Notes: a model not told the origin generated them from the sequence alone. A stretch of 64,000 bases of DNA from an uncultured Collinsella sp. (GCA_900540905.1 UQHR01000007.1:15100-79099), one strand, 5' to 3'. Numbered from the stretch's first letter, positions 41,488 to 50,909 are shown. Numbers and translations are program-made.

Positions 41488-42606
41488 CTAAGCCAGTGCA
41501 GCTCGCGTATCAAACAGAGCCTTTGCAATCGCAGCCGTAACCTCGCTCGAACGGTCGCTCGATGGCATCGATGTCATGACGCTCATGACATAGGTACGGC
41601 CATCGATGTCGATGAGGCCTGCATCGCATGTCGAATAGTAGCCGTCCTCGCTGATCCAACCCGCTTTGTTGCGCACCAAGACCTGATCGTCCGCAATGCC
41701 ATCGCGAATAAACGAGCGCGATGTTGATGCCAAAAGGCCTGACAACCACTGTGAAGTCTCGGTATCCATGCTCAGATACTCGCTCATCTCGCGCCATAAC
41801 CTCGCAGAAGTGCGCGGGCAGTAGGTCGGAAAATCACTCATCGGATTCAGTGCCGTTTCGTCATCAACACCCAGATTGGCAATCCAATCCTCATAGCCAT
41901 CATGGTCAAACGCCGCGCGTAACGCGATAAACGAATCGTTGTCTGAGTTGGCGACGGCATTCTCGATAAGATCGCGCACCGTCTGCCAGCCCATGCTGCA
42001 ACCACCATACGTGGCTAAAGGCCCATCGAGCGACACCTGCCCCGATTCGACCAACGTCTCGCAAATATAGAGCGCATACAGCGCTTTGTAGCTGCTCGCT
42101 CCATACACCTCGACATCGGCGTTATACGTCACGCCCCTACCGCTCGATAGGTCGTAGAACACTACACCCACATCGCCCAGCTCCTGCGCCCGACACAGGG
42201 CATCCTGGAGCAAGGCAAGGCTCTCATCCTCCAAGGCAGGAGTCTTGTTATCCACCAACGAGAAGGTCCGAACGGTATCACCCGAAGGGATATCGTTGAA
42301 GTCCGCCTTCGAAAGTCTCGTCTTGAGATCTGCCGTCGACAGAGCTTGATCTGCCGACGCTTTGGACTTTGAAACCTTCTCGTTTTGCAGCTGTACCGTT
42401 GACGCATCTGGGCGCCCCGTTCGCTCCGAGGCGTAGGTTTTAACGGTAATTCCGAGGATAATAACCGCCGACGTTAGCATCCCAATGGCGGCAATCTTCC
42501 TCACGCGGATGCGAGCGCCGGCAAGGCCACGCGAAGACGTGCCCTTCGTCTTATATCTGCTGCCATGCTGCGGCACATACTCGTCCCGCGATGCGATGTT
42601 TCGCAC
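41488..42606 (-). CDS. Membrane-anchored class A beta-lactamase-like serine hydrolase
   Basis: A 372-aa protein. A basic cytoplasmic start is followed by one membrane helix (about 38-56), then a Ser/Lys/Asp-rich linker (60-125) and a penicillin-binding fold. SSYK (171-174) is the SxxK motif, SDND (221-224) the SDN loop and NKAGW the KxG strand. There is no clear omega-loop Glu, so true beta-lactamase activity is doubtful; a wall-related or carboxypeptidase-like role is equally possible. Follows pflA on the same strand after 261 bp. Confidence 0.75.
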   Translation of the reverse strand: MRNIASRDEYVPQHGSRYKTKGTSSRGLAGARIRVRKIAAIGMLTSAVIILGITVKTYASERTGRPDASTVQLQNEKVSKSKASADQALSTADLKTRLSKADFNDIPSGDTVRTFSLVDNKTPALEDESLALLQDALCRAQELGDVGVVFYDLSSGRGVTYNADVEVYGASSYKALYALYICETLVESGQVSLDGPLATYGGCSMGWQTVRDLIENAVANSDNDSFIALRAAFDHDGYEDWIANLGVDDETALNPMSDFPTYCPRTSARLWREMSEYLSMDTETSQWLSGLLASTSRSFIRDGIADDQVLVRNKAGWISEDGYYSTCDAGLIDIDGRTYVMSVMTSMPSSDRSSEVTAAIAKALFDTRAALA

Positions 42607-42764
42607 GTGGTCTCCTGACTGCCACCGTTTATATACGAGCAGTATGATACCGAGCAGGCATTTCTTTCCAAAGATATTCAGCGGCGTTTAAGGTGTCTTT
42701 AAAGAAACCACAAGCGTATTTATCCAAATGGCACGATTCTGTTGCGCATCTCTACCCAAAACGA

Positions 42765-42831
42765 AGTTGCGGTGAAATGGTTCCTGTTTGGGCGACATGG
42801 GCCTAAAAACAAGAACTATTCCACCGCAACT
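42765..42831. repeat. Inverted repeat between pflA and the serine hydrolase gene
   Basis: 42765-42793 and 42801-42831 pair over about 29 nt with a few mismatches (AGTTGCGGTG with CACCGCAACT at the ends) around a short loop. The rest of the 42607-42867 gap shows nothing recognisable. Confidence 0.7.
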
Positions 42832-42867
42832 CAGCTGGGAACGAGGGGATATGAGGGCTATGGCATG

Positions 42868-43686
42868 CTATCCGATAGCGTTTTTGAGCTCCGCGCGGCG
42901 CTTTTTCATGCCCGTCATGACGGCATTGCGCAACTCGGGCATGCGCGCGGTATCCATCTGGGGCACGCCCTCAAGCTTATAGGGAATGCCCAGTTGCTCG
43001 TACTTGACGACACCCATCGTGTGATACGGCAGCATCTCCAAACCCACCACGTTGTGCCATGGAGCGATCAGGCAACCAAGCTTCTCGCATTCCTCCACCG
43101 TGTCGGTAATGCCCGGCACCACCACGTGGCGGATAACGACCTTAATCTTGCGACGTGCAAGCTCATCGCCAAACGCCAGGATGCGTGCGGGATCACAACC
43201 GGTCAGCTTTTTATGCTCGACGGGATCGGCGTGCTTAATGTCGAGCAGCACCATATCGGTCTCGTTGAGTACGGCATCGAACTTCTCGGGATGCGCGGGA
43301 TCGAACGCATAGCCACAGCTATCCAAGCAGGTATGCACGCGACCATCGGGGTTGTTGTGCATGGCACAGAACAGGTCGGCCAAAAACTCAGGCTGTAGGA
43401 GCGGCTCGCCGCCGGACACCGTAATGCCACCGCTGCGATAGAACTCGTGGTTACTCTGGAACTCATCCATCAGGTGTTCGACGGTCACCATGGTGCCGCC
43501 GTTAACAGACCAGGTATCGGGATTGTGACAATACGCGCAGCGCATGGGACAGCCCTGGACAAACACCACAAAGCGAATGCCGGGTCCGTCGACCGTTCCC
43601 ATCGTCTCGATTGAATGCACGCGGCCAAGGGCAAACGCAGAGTCCTCGGGACGAGCGTCCACACCCTCAAGCGTCATTTCTGCCAT
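42868..43686 (-). CDS. pflA: Pyruvate formate-lyase-activating enzyme
   Basis: A 272-aa radical SAM activase that installs the glycyl radical in PFL. MRCAYCHNPDTW is the CxxxCxxC-type cluster motif (CPMRCAYC) near residue 45; GGITVSGGEPLLQPEF is the SAM-contact motif. VHSIETMGTVDGPGIRFVVF is the typical PflA start region. AGAGGCAAGG precedes the ATG at 43686. It is about 7.5 kb from its substrate genes (50910-53298) rather than adjacent. Here the radical must be placed on a separate small protein. Confidence 0.94.
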   Translation of the reverse strand: MAEMTLEGVDARPEDSAFALGRVHSIETMGTVDGPGIRFVVFVQGCPMRCAYCHNPDTWSVNGGTMVTVEHLMDEFQSNHEFYRSGGITVSGGEPLLQPEFLADLFCAMHNNPDGRVHTCLDSCGYAFDPAHPEKFDAVLNETDMVLLDIKHADPVEHKKLTGCDPARILAFGDELARRKIKVVIRHVVVPGITDTVEECEKLGCLIAPWHNVVGLEMLPYHTMGVVKYEQLGIPYKLEGVPQMDTARMPELRNAVMTGMKKRRAELKNAIG

Positions 43687-43719
43687 TCGCGCTACCTTGC
43701 CTCTCTTTGGATGCAACCA

Positions 43720-43792
43720 ATTAAAATGCCAGAGCCATTCTAGCCTATGCGTTTGCGTTTAAACGTCTCGGGCTAGAATGGCACGTTTTAAT
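43720..43792. terminator. Long hairpin between degV and pflA
   Basis: ATTAAAA/TTTTAAT form the base, CCATTCTAGCC (43735-43745) pairs with GGCTAGAATGG (43771-43781), and CGTTT/AAACG forms the tip. T- and A-runs at the base allow termination in either direction. Probably ends the degV transcript. Confidence 0.65.
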
Positions 43793-43860
43793 CTATCCCC
43801 CATCACCATGGCTGGGGTCTACTTCGAGATGTCAGACTGAAGAACGCTCGTCTGAGGCCT

Positions 43861-44715
43861 TTACGCCTTAAGCGTGAGCACCGCGCCGAAAGCAGTCGGG
43901 CCGCAGTGGCTCGAAATGACGCCGCCGACCTGAGTCCAGGTAACGTCCTTAAAGCCAAGATCGTGTGCATAGACTTCCATGTCGTCGCGCAACTCCTCGG
44001 AAAGACCCACCGAATACGCCAGGCCAATATGCGAGTAGTCGATCTCGCCCTTCTCTACCATGTGATCAATAAAGGCACGGGCGCACTTAAGCATAGAACC
44101 GCGGAACTTCTTGGTCGCCACGAACTTGCCGCCCGTCACCTCAATGCAGGGCTTAATCTTGAGCAGATGGGCGCCTAGGAACGCGACGTTGGACAAGCGG
44201 CCACCTGCCTTAAGGAAGGCAAGGTCGGTAGGAACAAAGCCCAACAGTACGCGGTCCATGACGGAGTTCGTAAATGCAAAGATCTCGTCGACGGTGGCAT
44301 CGGGGTGAGCCTCGATGTATTTGGCGGTCTCGACGGCAACGAGCGACTGGCCCACCGAGACAAAACGCGTATCCATGGAGAATACGTAGTCGCGGCCCTT
44401 AGCCGCAATCTTGGAGGACTGATGCGAGCAAGTCGTGACTTCGGAGTACGCAAGATGCAGAATGGTCGCATCGGGCTGCTCGGCATGGATACGGTCATAT
44501 ACGTGCGCAAAATCTGCAGGCGCGCAGCCGCTGGTCTTGGGCATTACGCCAAACTCGTTGCAGCGCGAGTAAATCTCGAGCGGATCGATGGAGCCGTCCT
44601 CGACGGTCTCGTCACCAATCGTGACATGCATGGGCACGCGCACGATGCCGTAGCGCTCGCAGAGCTCCGGCGTCACATCCGACCCAGACTCAACTACGAT
44701 TACGTACTTGCCCAT
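43861..44715 (-). CDS. DegV family fatty-acid-binding protein
   Basis: A 284-aa DegV protein. YVIVVESGSDVTPEL at the N terminus and the middle blocks TSGCAPADFAHVY, HLAYSEVTTCSHQSS and GQSLVAVETAKYIE are the conserved fatty-acid-pocket segments. Related proteins (FakB) present exogenous fatty acids to a kinase for phospholipid synthesis. No fakA gene is in the window. The start at 44715 matches the family N terminus; an in-frame ATG at 44739 with GAAAGG upstream is a good alternative. Confidence 0.9.
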   Translation of the reverse strand: MGKYVIVVESGSDVTPELCERYGIVRVPMHVTIGDETVEDGSIDPLEIYSRCNEFGVMPKTSGCAPADFAHVYDRIHAEQPDATILHLAYSEVTTCSHQSSKIAAKGRDYVFSMDTRFVSVGQSLVAVETAKYIEAHPDATVDEIFAFTNSVMDRVLLGFVPTDLAFLKAGGRLSNVAFLGAHLLKIKPCIEVTGGKFVATKKFRGSMLKCARAFIDHMVEKGEIDYSHIGLAYSVGLSEELRDDMEVYAHDLGFKDVTWTQVGGVISSHCGPTAFGAVLTLKA

Positions 44716-44796
44716 TATTATCACGACCCATCTCGACATTGGCCTTTCAATACATGGCACGCGCCGCCGCACTGCTGCACAACAGCGTCCAAGCGC

Positions 44797-44840
44797 CAAA
44801 GAGACGCCGTCCCTTGCACACAACAAAGGACAGCGTCTCC
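44797..44840. terminator. Hairpin between scrB and degV
   Basis: GAGACGCCGTCC and GGACAGCGTCTC pair, with short CTTG/CAAAG extensions toward the loop. It lies about 150 nt after the scrB stop and could end the sucrose operon transcript. Confidence 0.55.
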
Positions 44841-44991
44841 CTGGAAAACTCCGTGCTAACCTGAGATTCTACACGGTTTGCAACAATGTGTTACTTACTC
44901 CGCAAACGGTAGCTATACACGATAAACGGTAGTTCGCTGCGGCAACTGCGACACATTCCGCCCGGCAAGTCCAATCGTGCTCCACGCACGG

Positions 44992-46440
44992 TTAATGCGC
45001 GAGGCGGTAGAAATCCATCGACGCCGCACCCTCGGCATGCAACCCCATCGCCGAAACCGCCGGCGAATAGGTACGGCTTGTAAGTGCCGCCTCGCCGCTG
45101 TTGGCAAAAATCTCGACCATCGTAGTGTCCGAAAGTATGCGCAGGTCGCGAAGCCCACTGAGCTCAATCGACCTCCGGTCTCGCCCATAGCCTTCATTAC
45201 CCATGTCGAGGGAAAGCATCCCGTCCGCATAACGCACAAAGACACCCTTGCGAATCTCGAGCTCGACCATCTTGGCGCCCTCACAGGAAACCACAAGATC
45301 AAACAGGCGGCCCGGCTTCTCAACGGTTTCACCGCCTGTCGCGCGAACGCAGTCGCCGCGCATCCTCTCAATCTCGTGCACCGGCTGCTGGTAGAGCTTA
45401 CCATCGCGCATGCTCAGCTCTCGCGGCACCGTCAACGCGCACTGCCACCCACGCGCAACCGTCGGGTTTTCTGCCGTCGCATCGGGGCAACCCGACCATC
45501 CAATCATCAAACGCCGGCCTGCAGCATCCTCAAAGGACTGCGGAGCATAGAAATCAAAACCGGCATCGACCATCGGGGGCATGCCCTGCCCGACGATTTT
45601 AAAGCTCGGCGCCTCCCAATCGGCCTCGATGGGGAACCACACGCACTGATGCGGATTGCGGTAACGCCAACCATCGGCAGGCACACCCTGCGGACAGCAA
45701 ACGAGAACAAGCTCACCATCGAGCTCAAACAGATCGGGGCACTCCCACATAAAGCCAAACTTCTCGCCCAGCTCAATACGCGTCGCATAGTTCCAGTCCT
45801 CTAGATCGCGCGAGGTATAGACAAGCACGCAGCCGCGGTCGTCTTTCGTACGAGCGCCCAGAACCATGTAGTAGATACCATCGTGCTCAAGGATCTTGGG
45901 GTCGCGCACGTGCGTACCGATATCGTCGCGGTAATCGACCGGTCCAACAGCTATGCGCTTCTCGCCCAATTCGTCGGGGTTCTCCGCAACCATATGAATC
46001 TGGTTTTGCTCACGACCCGTCAACACGTAGTCGTAATCATCGCGATCAAAATGCTTGACGTTGCCGGTATAGAAGTAGTGAATCTTGCCATCACGTACAA
46101 AGGCAGAACCAGAATACGCTCCGTTCGAATCCAAATCGGAATCGGGGAACAGCGCGGGGCCGTGATTCTCGTACGTCACAAAATCCTTTGTCGTCAGATG
46201 GTTCCAAAGCACTGGACCGCCATGCGCAGCATCGAACGGATCGTATTGGTGATAGATGTGATACGTATCACCAATCTGCACCAAACCGTTGGGGTCGTTG
46301 AGCCAGCCAAGCTCAGGCTCCACATGGAACAGGAGTCTATCGGGGTCGGACGCGATGCGAGCCGCCGTCTCATCCTGTCCGGCTCGCCACTGCTCATAGT
46401 CCGCGCGTGTCACCTTATTTTTTTGATTAAACATCGCCAT
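44992..46440 (-). CDS. scrB: Sucrose-6-phosphate hydrolase, GH32
   Basis: A 482-aa cytosolic beta-fructosidase. GWLNDPNG holds the nucleophile Asp49, HVRDPK the transition-state Asp and WECPDLF the acid/base Glu. The C-terminal beta-sandwich is seen after about residue 340. It splits sucrose 6-phosphate delivered by ScrA into glucose 6-phosphate and fructose. Third gene of the unit GH32-like gene, scrA, scrB, 95 bp downstream of scrA. Confidence 0.94.
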   Translation of the reverse strand: MAMFNQKNKVTRADYEQWRAGQDETAARIASDPDRLLFHVEPELGWLNDPNGLVQIGDTYHIYHQYDPFDAAHGGPVLWNHLTTKDFVTYENHGPALFPDSDLDSNGAYSGSAFVRDGKIHYFYTGNVKHFDRDDYDYVLTGREQNQIHMVAENPDELGEKRIAVGPVDYRDDIGTHVRDPKILEHDGIYYMVLGARTKDDRGCVLVYTSRDLEDWNYATRIELGEKFGFMWECPDLFELDGELVLVCCPQGVPADGWRYRNPHQCVWFPIEADWEAPSFKIVGQGMPPMVDAGFDFYAPQSFEDAAGRRLMIGWSGCPDATAENPTVARGWQCALTVPRELSMRDGKLYQQPVHEIERMRGDCVRATGGETVEKPGRLFDLVVSCEGAKMVELEIRKGVFVRYADGMLSLDMGNEGYGRDRRSIELSGLRDLRILSDTTMVEIFANSGEAALTSRTYSPAVSAMGLHAEGAASMDFYRLAH

Positions 46441-46535
46441 TGGCCTTCTCGTCTATAGGGAAGGACGCTCGACTCACACGAGCCGAACGCCCCTCCTCAA
46501 ATGGACTTATCCGCACGTTACGCTGAACGGCTCAA

Positions 46536-47987
46536 CTAGAAGCTAACGTCGAAGCCAGCGCCAGCGCCCTCTTCATCGGTGGTCGGAACGCCCTTTGCCT
46601 TGTTGTAGGCAAAGATCAAGACGATCGGCACGATAAAGGCGATGAGATTGCCAGCCACATACCACACGAGAGTCTCGGGCGTGACGATGAGCAGGCCAAG
46701 CACGCCGGTCAGACCCTGACCGATAGCGCGCACCTCAAAGAGCTTGACGAAGGCACCGCCGCAGCCTGCACCGATGCATGCGCAGATGAACGGAATGATC
46801 GAATAGCGCATGTTTGCAGCAAAGATAGCGGGCTCGGAGATTCCGACCAGCGTCGGGATAAAGGACGACATGCAGATGTTGCGCTCTTTGGAGTGCTTCT
46901 TGTGAATGAGGTACATACCGATGGCGCCGCCGCCCTGGGCGATGATGGAAACCGACCAGATGGCCTGGATGTAGTTGAAGCCAGTCGTGGCAACAAGGTT
47001 TGCCTCGATACCCTGGATGAACTGATGCGTACCGGTAACGACGAGCGGCTGCAGGAACGCGGCGAAGACAAAGGCACCAAAGACGCCCATCCTGTTGTAC
47101 AGGATATCGATTACGCCGGCGAGGACGTCACCGATCAGGTTACCGAGCGGGCCGAACACGGTGAACAGGGCGACGTTAGCAAGAATCAGGGTAACGGTCG
47201 GGACAAAGACGAACGAAACGACCTCGGGGATGTACTTCTGGGCAATCTTTTCGACCTTGGCCATAAACCAGGCGGTCAGAATTGCAGGGAACACGCCGCC
47301 CTGGAAAGCAACCATGGGAATGGAGAGCGGACCAAAGTTCCAGTACTCAGCACCCGTCGGGTCCATAACGAACGTGTTGCGGTTCATAAGGCTCGGGTGA
47401 ACCATGACGATACCGACGAGGATGCCCAGGATCGGGTTACCGCCAAAACGCTTGACTGCGCTGTACATAACCAGGACAGGCAGGTAGTCGAACGTGGTGG
47501 CGATAATGGCAAAGAAGCTTGCGAGGTTCTTGAGGAACTCGCTGTGATCGGCGAGGCTGCCCTCCATGCCAAAGAGGCCGTTGGCAACGATCAGCGACTT
47601 AAGGCCGATGATGATTGCAGCGCCGACGAAGGCGGGAATGATGGGGATAAAGATGTCCGAGAATACCTTGAGGACCGAGAAGAACTTGCCCTTCTTGTCC
47701 GCCTCGGCGCCCTTGACCTCGGAAGCGCTGATCTCCTTAACGCCCGTCAGAGCCATAAACTCATCGTAAACCTTGTTGACGGTACCGGTACCGAAGATGA
47801 TCATGAGCTGGCCGCTGTTGTACAGCACGCCCTTGACGCCATCGATGTTCTCGAGCTCGGCCTTGTTGTATTTGCTCGTATCCTTGAGCACCAGACGCAG
47901 ACGGGTCACGCAATGCGTGGCGCCCTCGATGTTCTCCAGTCCGCCGACGTTGTCGACGACTTGCTGGGACACTGCCTTGTAGTCCAT
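46536..47987 (-). CDS. scrA: Sucrose-type PTS permease, EIIBC
   Basis: A 483-aa membrane protein. The N-terminal IIB domain has ATHCVTRLRLVL, in which Cys is phosphorylated, then GVLYNSGQLMIIFGTGTVNKVY. After a linker the IIC domain follows with about ten membrane segments and the GTHQF and GISEPAIF sugar motifs. No IIA domain is fused, so IIA must be supplied in trans. GAGAGGAA precedes the ATG. The neighbouring scrB and LacI genes support sucrose as the substrate; trehalose is a less likely alternative. Confidence 0.92.
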   Translation of the reverse strand: MDYKAVSQQVVDNVGGLENIEGATHCVTRLRLVLKDTSKYNKAELENIDGVKGVLYNSGQLMIIFGTGTVNKVYDEFMALTGVKEISASEVKGAEADKKGKFFSVLKVFSDIFIPIIPAFVGAAIIIGLKSLIVANGLFGMEGSLADHSEFLKNLASFFAIIATTFDYLPVLVMYSAVKRFGGNPILGILVGIVMVHPSLMNRNTFVMDPTGAEYWNFGPLSIPMVAFQGGVFPAILTAWFMAKVEKIAQKYIPEVVSFVFVPTVTLILANVALFTVFGPLGNLIGDVLAGVIDILYNRMGVFGAFVFAAFLQPLVVTGTHQFIQGIEANLVATTGFNYIQAIWSVSIIAQGGGAIGMYLIHKKHSKERNICMSSFIPTLVGISEPAIFAANMRYSIIPFICACIGAGCGGAFVKLFEVRAIGQGLTGVLGLLIVTPETLVWYVAGNLIAFIVPIVLIFAYNKAKGVPTTDEEGAGAGFDVSF

Positions 47988-48032
47988 GTTCCTCTCCATT
48001 CCTTTTCTAAATCATAAAACGGTTCGTTGCCG

Positions 48033-49415
48033 CTACAGAGACGCGATCATTGCGTTTGCGCACTTGAGCGCACCGTCGGTGACGGTAAGCGCCACACCCT
48101 GGCCCTGCTTGTTGCAGAAGCGAGCGTTGAGCGCAACGTCATCGACAAAGATGGTCGCGATGTCGTCGTCGACGACCAGACGCACATGGTGAGTGCCCTC
48201 GCCCTTAAAGAACAACGGACGCTCGAGGCCCATGTTGTTGACCTGGAACCACGGGTACTGGGGAGCCGGCGTGAACTCGAGCTTGCCCTCGCGCAGGTTG
48301 GCGCGGAACTCATAGGCAAGACCGGTCTCGGCGTCCTCGGCGAACTTGACCGAGAAGCCGGCAGCGTTACCGCCGAGCTCAATGTCGGCATCGAGCAAGT
48401 AGGTGGAGCCGGCATCTGCGGCGAGCACCTGCTCGACCTTGCCCGACTCGCAGGAAAGCTCAAAGGTCTCGACTGCCTTAGCCTCGCCAAAGGCGCCAAG
48501 CATGCTGTCGGGGAGCTTGGTGCCGAGCGTTCCGTCGGCACGCTGAACGATCTCGAGAGGCATAAAGGTGCCACCCCACAGGTAAGAGCTGGGATCGCCA
48601 CCCTCGTCACGCGTAGGAACCCAACCAAAGAGAACGCGGCGCTCGCCATCAAATGCGGTACGCGCGGCATAGTACGCGCGGCCATCGAATGAATCGTCAG
48701 CAGGAGTGATCCAAGGACCGTTGATGGAGCGAGACATGCGGTAACGGGTCTTGTTGCCATCACTGTACTCGGAGAACACCAGATACCACCAGTCGCCCAT
48801 CTTAAAGAGATCAGGCATCTCGAACATGGTGTAAAGGCCCGGATTCCACCAGTCGCCCTGGAACTCCCAGGTATCCAGGTCCTTGGAGGTGAACTTGACC
48901 AGACGCCCGGTCATCAGACGCTTGTCCTCGCCCACGCGCGTGCCGAGGATGAGCATGTACTCTTCGTTCTCCTCATCCCAAAGCACAAAGGGATCGCGCC
49001 AGTTGCGGTCATCGTAACCTTCCTGGGGCGGAAGCAGCGTCTCGGCGATGTTCTTCTCCCACTTGACGGCGTCGTCACTCGTTGCGTGAAGAAGAACCTG
49101 CTTCATCAAGCGTGCGCGGACCTTATCGCGATTGCAACCAGTGTAGAGCGCATGGTACTTGTCGCCCACCTTAAACACCGTGCCGGCATAAACATACTGG
49201 TCGACTTCCTCGTCGCCGCCACGCTCAAGGCTCTCGCCAAAGTCCTTGTAGTTGACGAAATCCTTGGTCGTCGCGAGTGCCCAACCAAACGGCTCTCCGA
49301 AAGGACCGGGGTTTCGCGTGTCACGCTGGTGATAGAGATAGAACGTGCCGTCCTCGCCGTACGGCATGATGTCGCCTACCCAAATTCCCTCAGGCTGGTA
49401 ATACACCTTGTGCAT
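48033..49415 (-). CDS. Variant GH32-family protein (fructosidase-like)
   Basis: A 460-aa five-blade beta-propeller plus sandwich protein. The usual WMNDPNG is replaced by WVGDIMPYG (Asp15), while NWRDPF and FEMPDLF stand in for RDP and ECPD, so three acidic residues remain in place. It also lacks the Cys of ECPD. This is a distinct GH32-like subgroup; the substrate may be a sucrose isomer or short fructan. GGAAAGGAAG precedes the ATG at 49415. First gene of the sucrose operon, directly behind the operator-covered promoter. Confidence 0.8.
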   Translation of the reverse strand: MHKVYYQPEGIWVGDIMPYGEDGTFYLYHQRDTRNPGPFGEPFGWALATTKDFVNYKDFGESLERGGDEEVDQYVYAGTVFKVGDKYHALYTGCNRDKVRARLMKQVLLHATSDDAVKWEKNIAETLLPPQEGYDDRNWRDPFVLWDEENEEYMLILGTRVGEDKRLMTGRLVKFTSKDLDTWEFQGDWWNPGLYTMFEMPDLFKMGDWWYLVFSEYSDGNKTRYRMSRSINGPWITPADDSFDGRAYYAARTAFDGERRVLFGWVPTRDEGGDPSSYLWGGTFMPLEIVQRADGTLGTKLPDSMLGAFGEAKAVETFELSCESGKVEQVLAADAGSTYLLDADIELGGNAAGFSVKFAEDAETGLAYEFRANLREGKLEFTPAPQYPWFQVNNMGLERPLFFKGEGTHHVRLVVDDDIATIFVDDVALNARFCNKQGQGVALTVTDGALKCANAMIASL

Positions 49416-49458
49416 CCGAGACTTCCTTTCCCACAAGATACTAACTCGGTACAACTGC

Positions 49459-49543
49459 AAGATATGTCAATCGTTTTCATATGTCAAACGTTTTCACACT
49501 AATACGTCTTTTCGCAGTTCCAGTCGTCGGCAAACGGTTGACA
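49459..49543 (-). promoter_or_regulatory. Sucrose operon promoter covered by LacI-type operators
   Basis: Minus-strand TTGACA (49487-49482) and TATCTT (49464-49459) are 17 bp apart. Two direct copies of TGTCAAWCGTTTTCA, at 49465-49479 and 49482-49496, overlie the spacer and -35. A third, inverted relative to them, GGCAAACGGTTGACA, lies at 49529-49543. All centre on an AACGTT-like core. Confidence 0.78.
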
Positions 49544-49599
49544 TATGGCGGCGAACGGTCATCAGAGGCGTTTGAGGAATTCTTTTGGCACGGGATGAA

Positions 49600-50610
49600 C
49601 TACGCGGTTTTGCCCTCAATGAGTTCAACGGGGAGCTTGGTATTCGATTCGGGCTTTTCACCGTTAACAAGAGCGATGATGGATTGCGCCGCGAGCTCTC
49701 CGATGCGATCGATATCTTGACGAACGGTTGTTAAGTCAGGCATAAACGTCATAGTGCGGCGGGCGCCATCCGCGCCCACGACCTTAATATCGTCCGGAGC
49801 GCTCAAGCCGCGCCGCTTCATCACGTTGAGGCAGATGGCCGCCATCGTGTCGTCTCCCGCAAAGATGCCGTCAATATCGGGGTTCTCATCGAGGATCTTC
49901 GCAACGACCGCACTCTTTTCGTCGTCGGACTTAACGAACTCGACCTCACGGACAAGCGCGGGCAAACCGGCCTGCTCCACAACATCGTGGTAGGCATCGG
50001 TACGCTTATTGGCAGGCATACGCATGCGGCTATTGTTGCGCAGGCACAAGATGCGCGAACACCCGTCATCGATCAGGCGACGCGTGGCAAGTTCGCCGAT
50101 GCCATAGCTGTCGCTCGCAATCTGAACAGAGGTCTCGCCAAGGTCGCAGTCGATACCAACCAGACTCAAGCCCATCTCGGCATACGCCTCGGCACCGATA
50201 TTAAGCGAGTTGACGATGACGCCATCAACCATATTGCGCCGAAGCATATCGATATAAGAACGCTCAAGATCAGGTCGATTGGCGCTATTGCACAGCAACA
50301 TCTTAAAACCGTTTTCGGCCAGGGTACGCTCAACGGCTTGGACCGCTTGGGCATGAAACGGGCTGCTGACATAGGGGACTATCATACCTATTAGATTCAG
50401 GCGACCGTTGAGCATGGCACGGGCGATATCGTTGGGCGTATAGTTGATGCGCTTCATCGCGGCATGGACCTTATCGCGGGTCTCTTGGCTAATATAGCCG
50501 CGATTATTAAGCACGCGAGATACCGTAGTAGGCGAAACCCCCGCCACCGCTGCAACTTCCTTGATGCCATGCTTAGCCGAATCCTTAGAACGAGCGCCCT
50601 CGCGAGCCAT
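49600..50610 (-). CDS. scrR: LacI-family repressor of the sucrose operon
   Basis: A 336-aa LacI/GalR protein. The HTH IKEVAAVAGVSPTTVSRVLNNRGYISQETRDKV is intact, with hinge helix ARAMLNGR-type residues after it, then a periplasmic-binding-like core (LIGMIVPYVSSPFHAQAV, GIFAGDDTMAAI). GGGGGAGGG precedes the ATG at 50610. It lies directly upstream of the sucrose genes on the same strand, and matching operators lie in front of both, so it is named by context. The inducer is probably fructose or sucrose 6-phosphate. Confidence 0.88.
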   Translation of the reverse strand: MAREGARSKDSAKHGIKEVAAVAGVSPTTVSRVLNNRGYISQETRDKVHAAMKRINYTPNDIARAMLNGRLNLIGMIVPYVSSPFHAQAVQAVERTLAENGFKMLLCNSANRPDLERSYIDMLRRNMVDGVIVNSLNIGAEAYAEMGLSLVGIDCDLGETSVQIASDSYGIGELATRRLIDDGCSRILCLRNNSRMRMPANKRTDAYHDVVEQAGLPALVREVEFVKSDDEKSAVVAKILDENPDIDGIFAGDDTMAAICLNVMKRRGLSAPDDIKVVGADGARRTMTFMPDLTTVRQDIDRIGELAAQSIIALVNGEKPESNTKLPVELIEGKTA

Positions 50611-50630
50611 AGCACCCTCCCCCATCAACA

Positions 50631-50645
50631 TGTCATACGTTTACA
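50631..50645. promoter_or_regulatory. LacI-type operator upstream of scrR
   Basis: TGTCATACGTTTACA differs by two bases from the operators at 49465-49496. It lies 20 bp upstream of the scrR start, suggesting autoregulation. Confidence 0.65.
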
Positions 50646-50759
50646 TACGAACAAAGCATACCCCAACAAGAGCGGGAAGACGGTAACAGTACAAGTAAGT
50701 AAACGACTCATCCAAATAATTAGGAGAGTTCCGCCTAAAGGGTGACTACACAGGACCCA

Positions 50760-50886
50760 GCCGGGGCTGTTTGGGCTACCTCCCAAAACATTCCGTAGGA
50801 CGCAAAGAGGCTCGCCGCACGAAGTGCGCAGCGAGCCTCTTTGCATGTCCGAGGACGTTTTGGGAGGTAGCCCAAACAGCCCCGGC
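50760..50886. repeat. Long two-tier hairpin between scrR and the PFL genes
   Basis: Perfect 30-bp outer arms (50760-50789 and 50857-50886). The inner stem GCAAAGAGGCTCGC/GCGAGCCTCTTTGC has a CGCACGAAGTGCGCA tip. The collars ATTCCGTAGGAC and ATGTCCGAGGAC are the reverse complements of those at 26231 and 38327. The rest of 50611-50909 holds only the scrR operator. Confidence 0.9.
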
Positions 50887-50909
50887 GATCCTGCGGGAGT
50901 TAAATCCCT

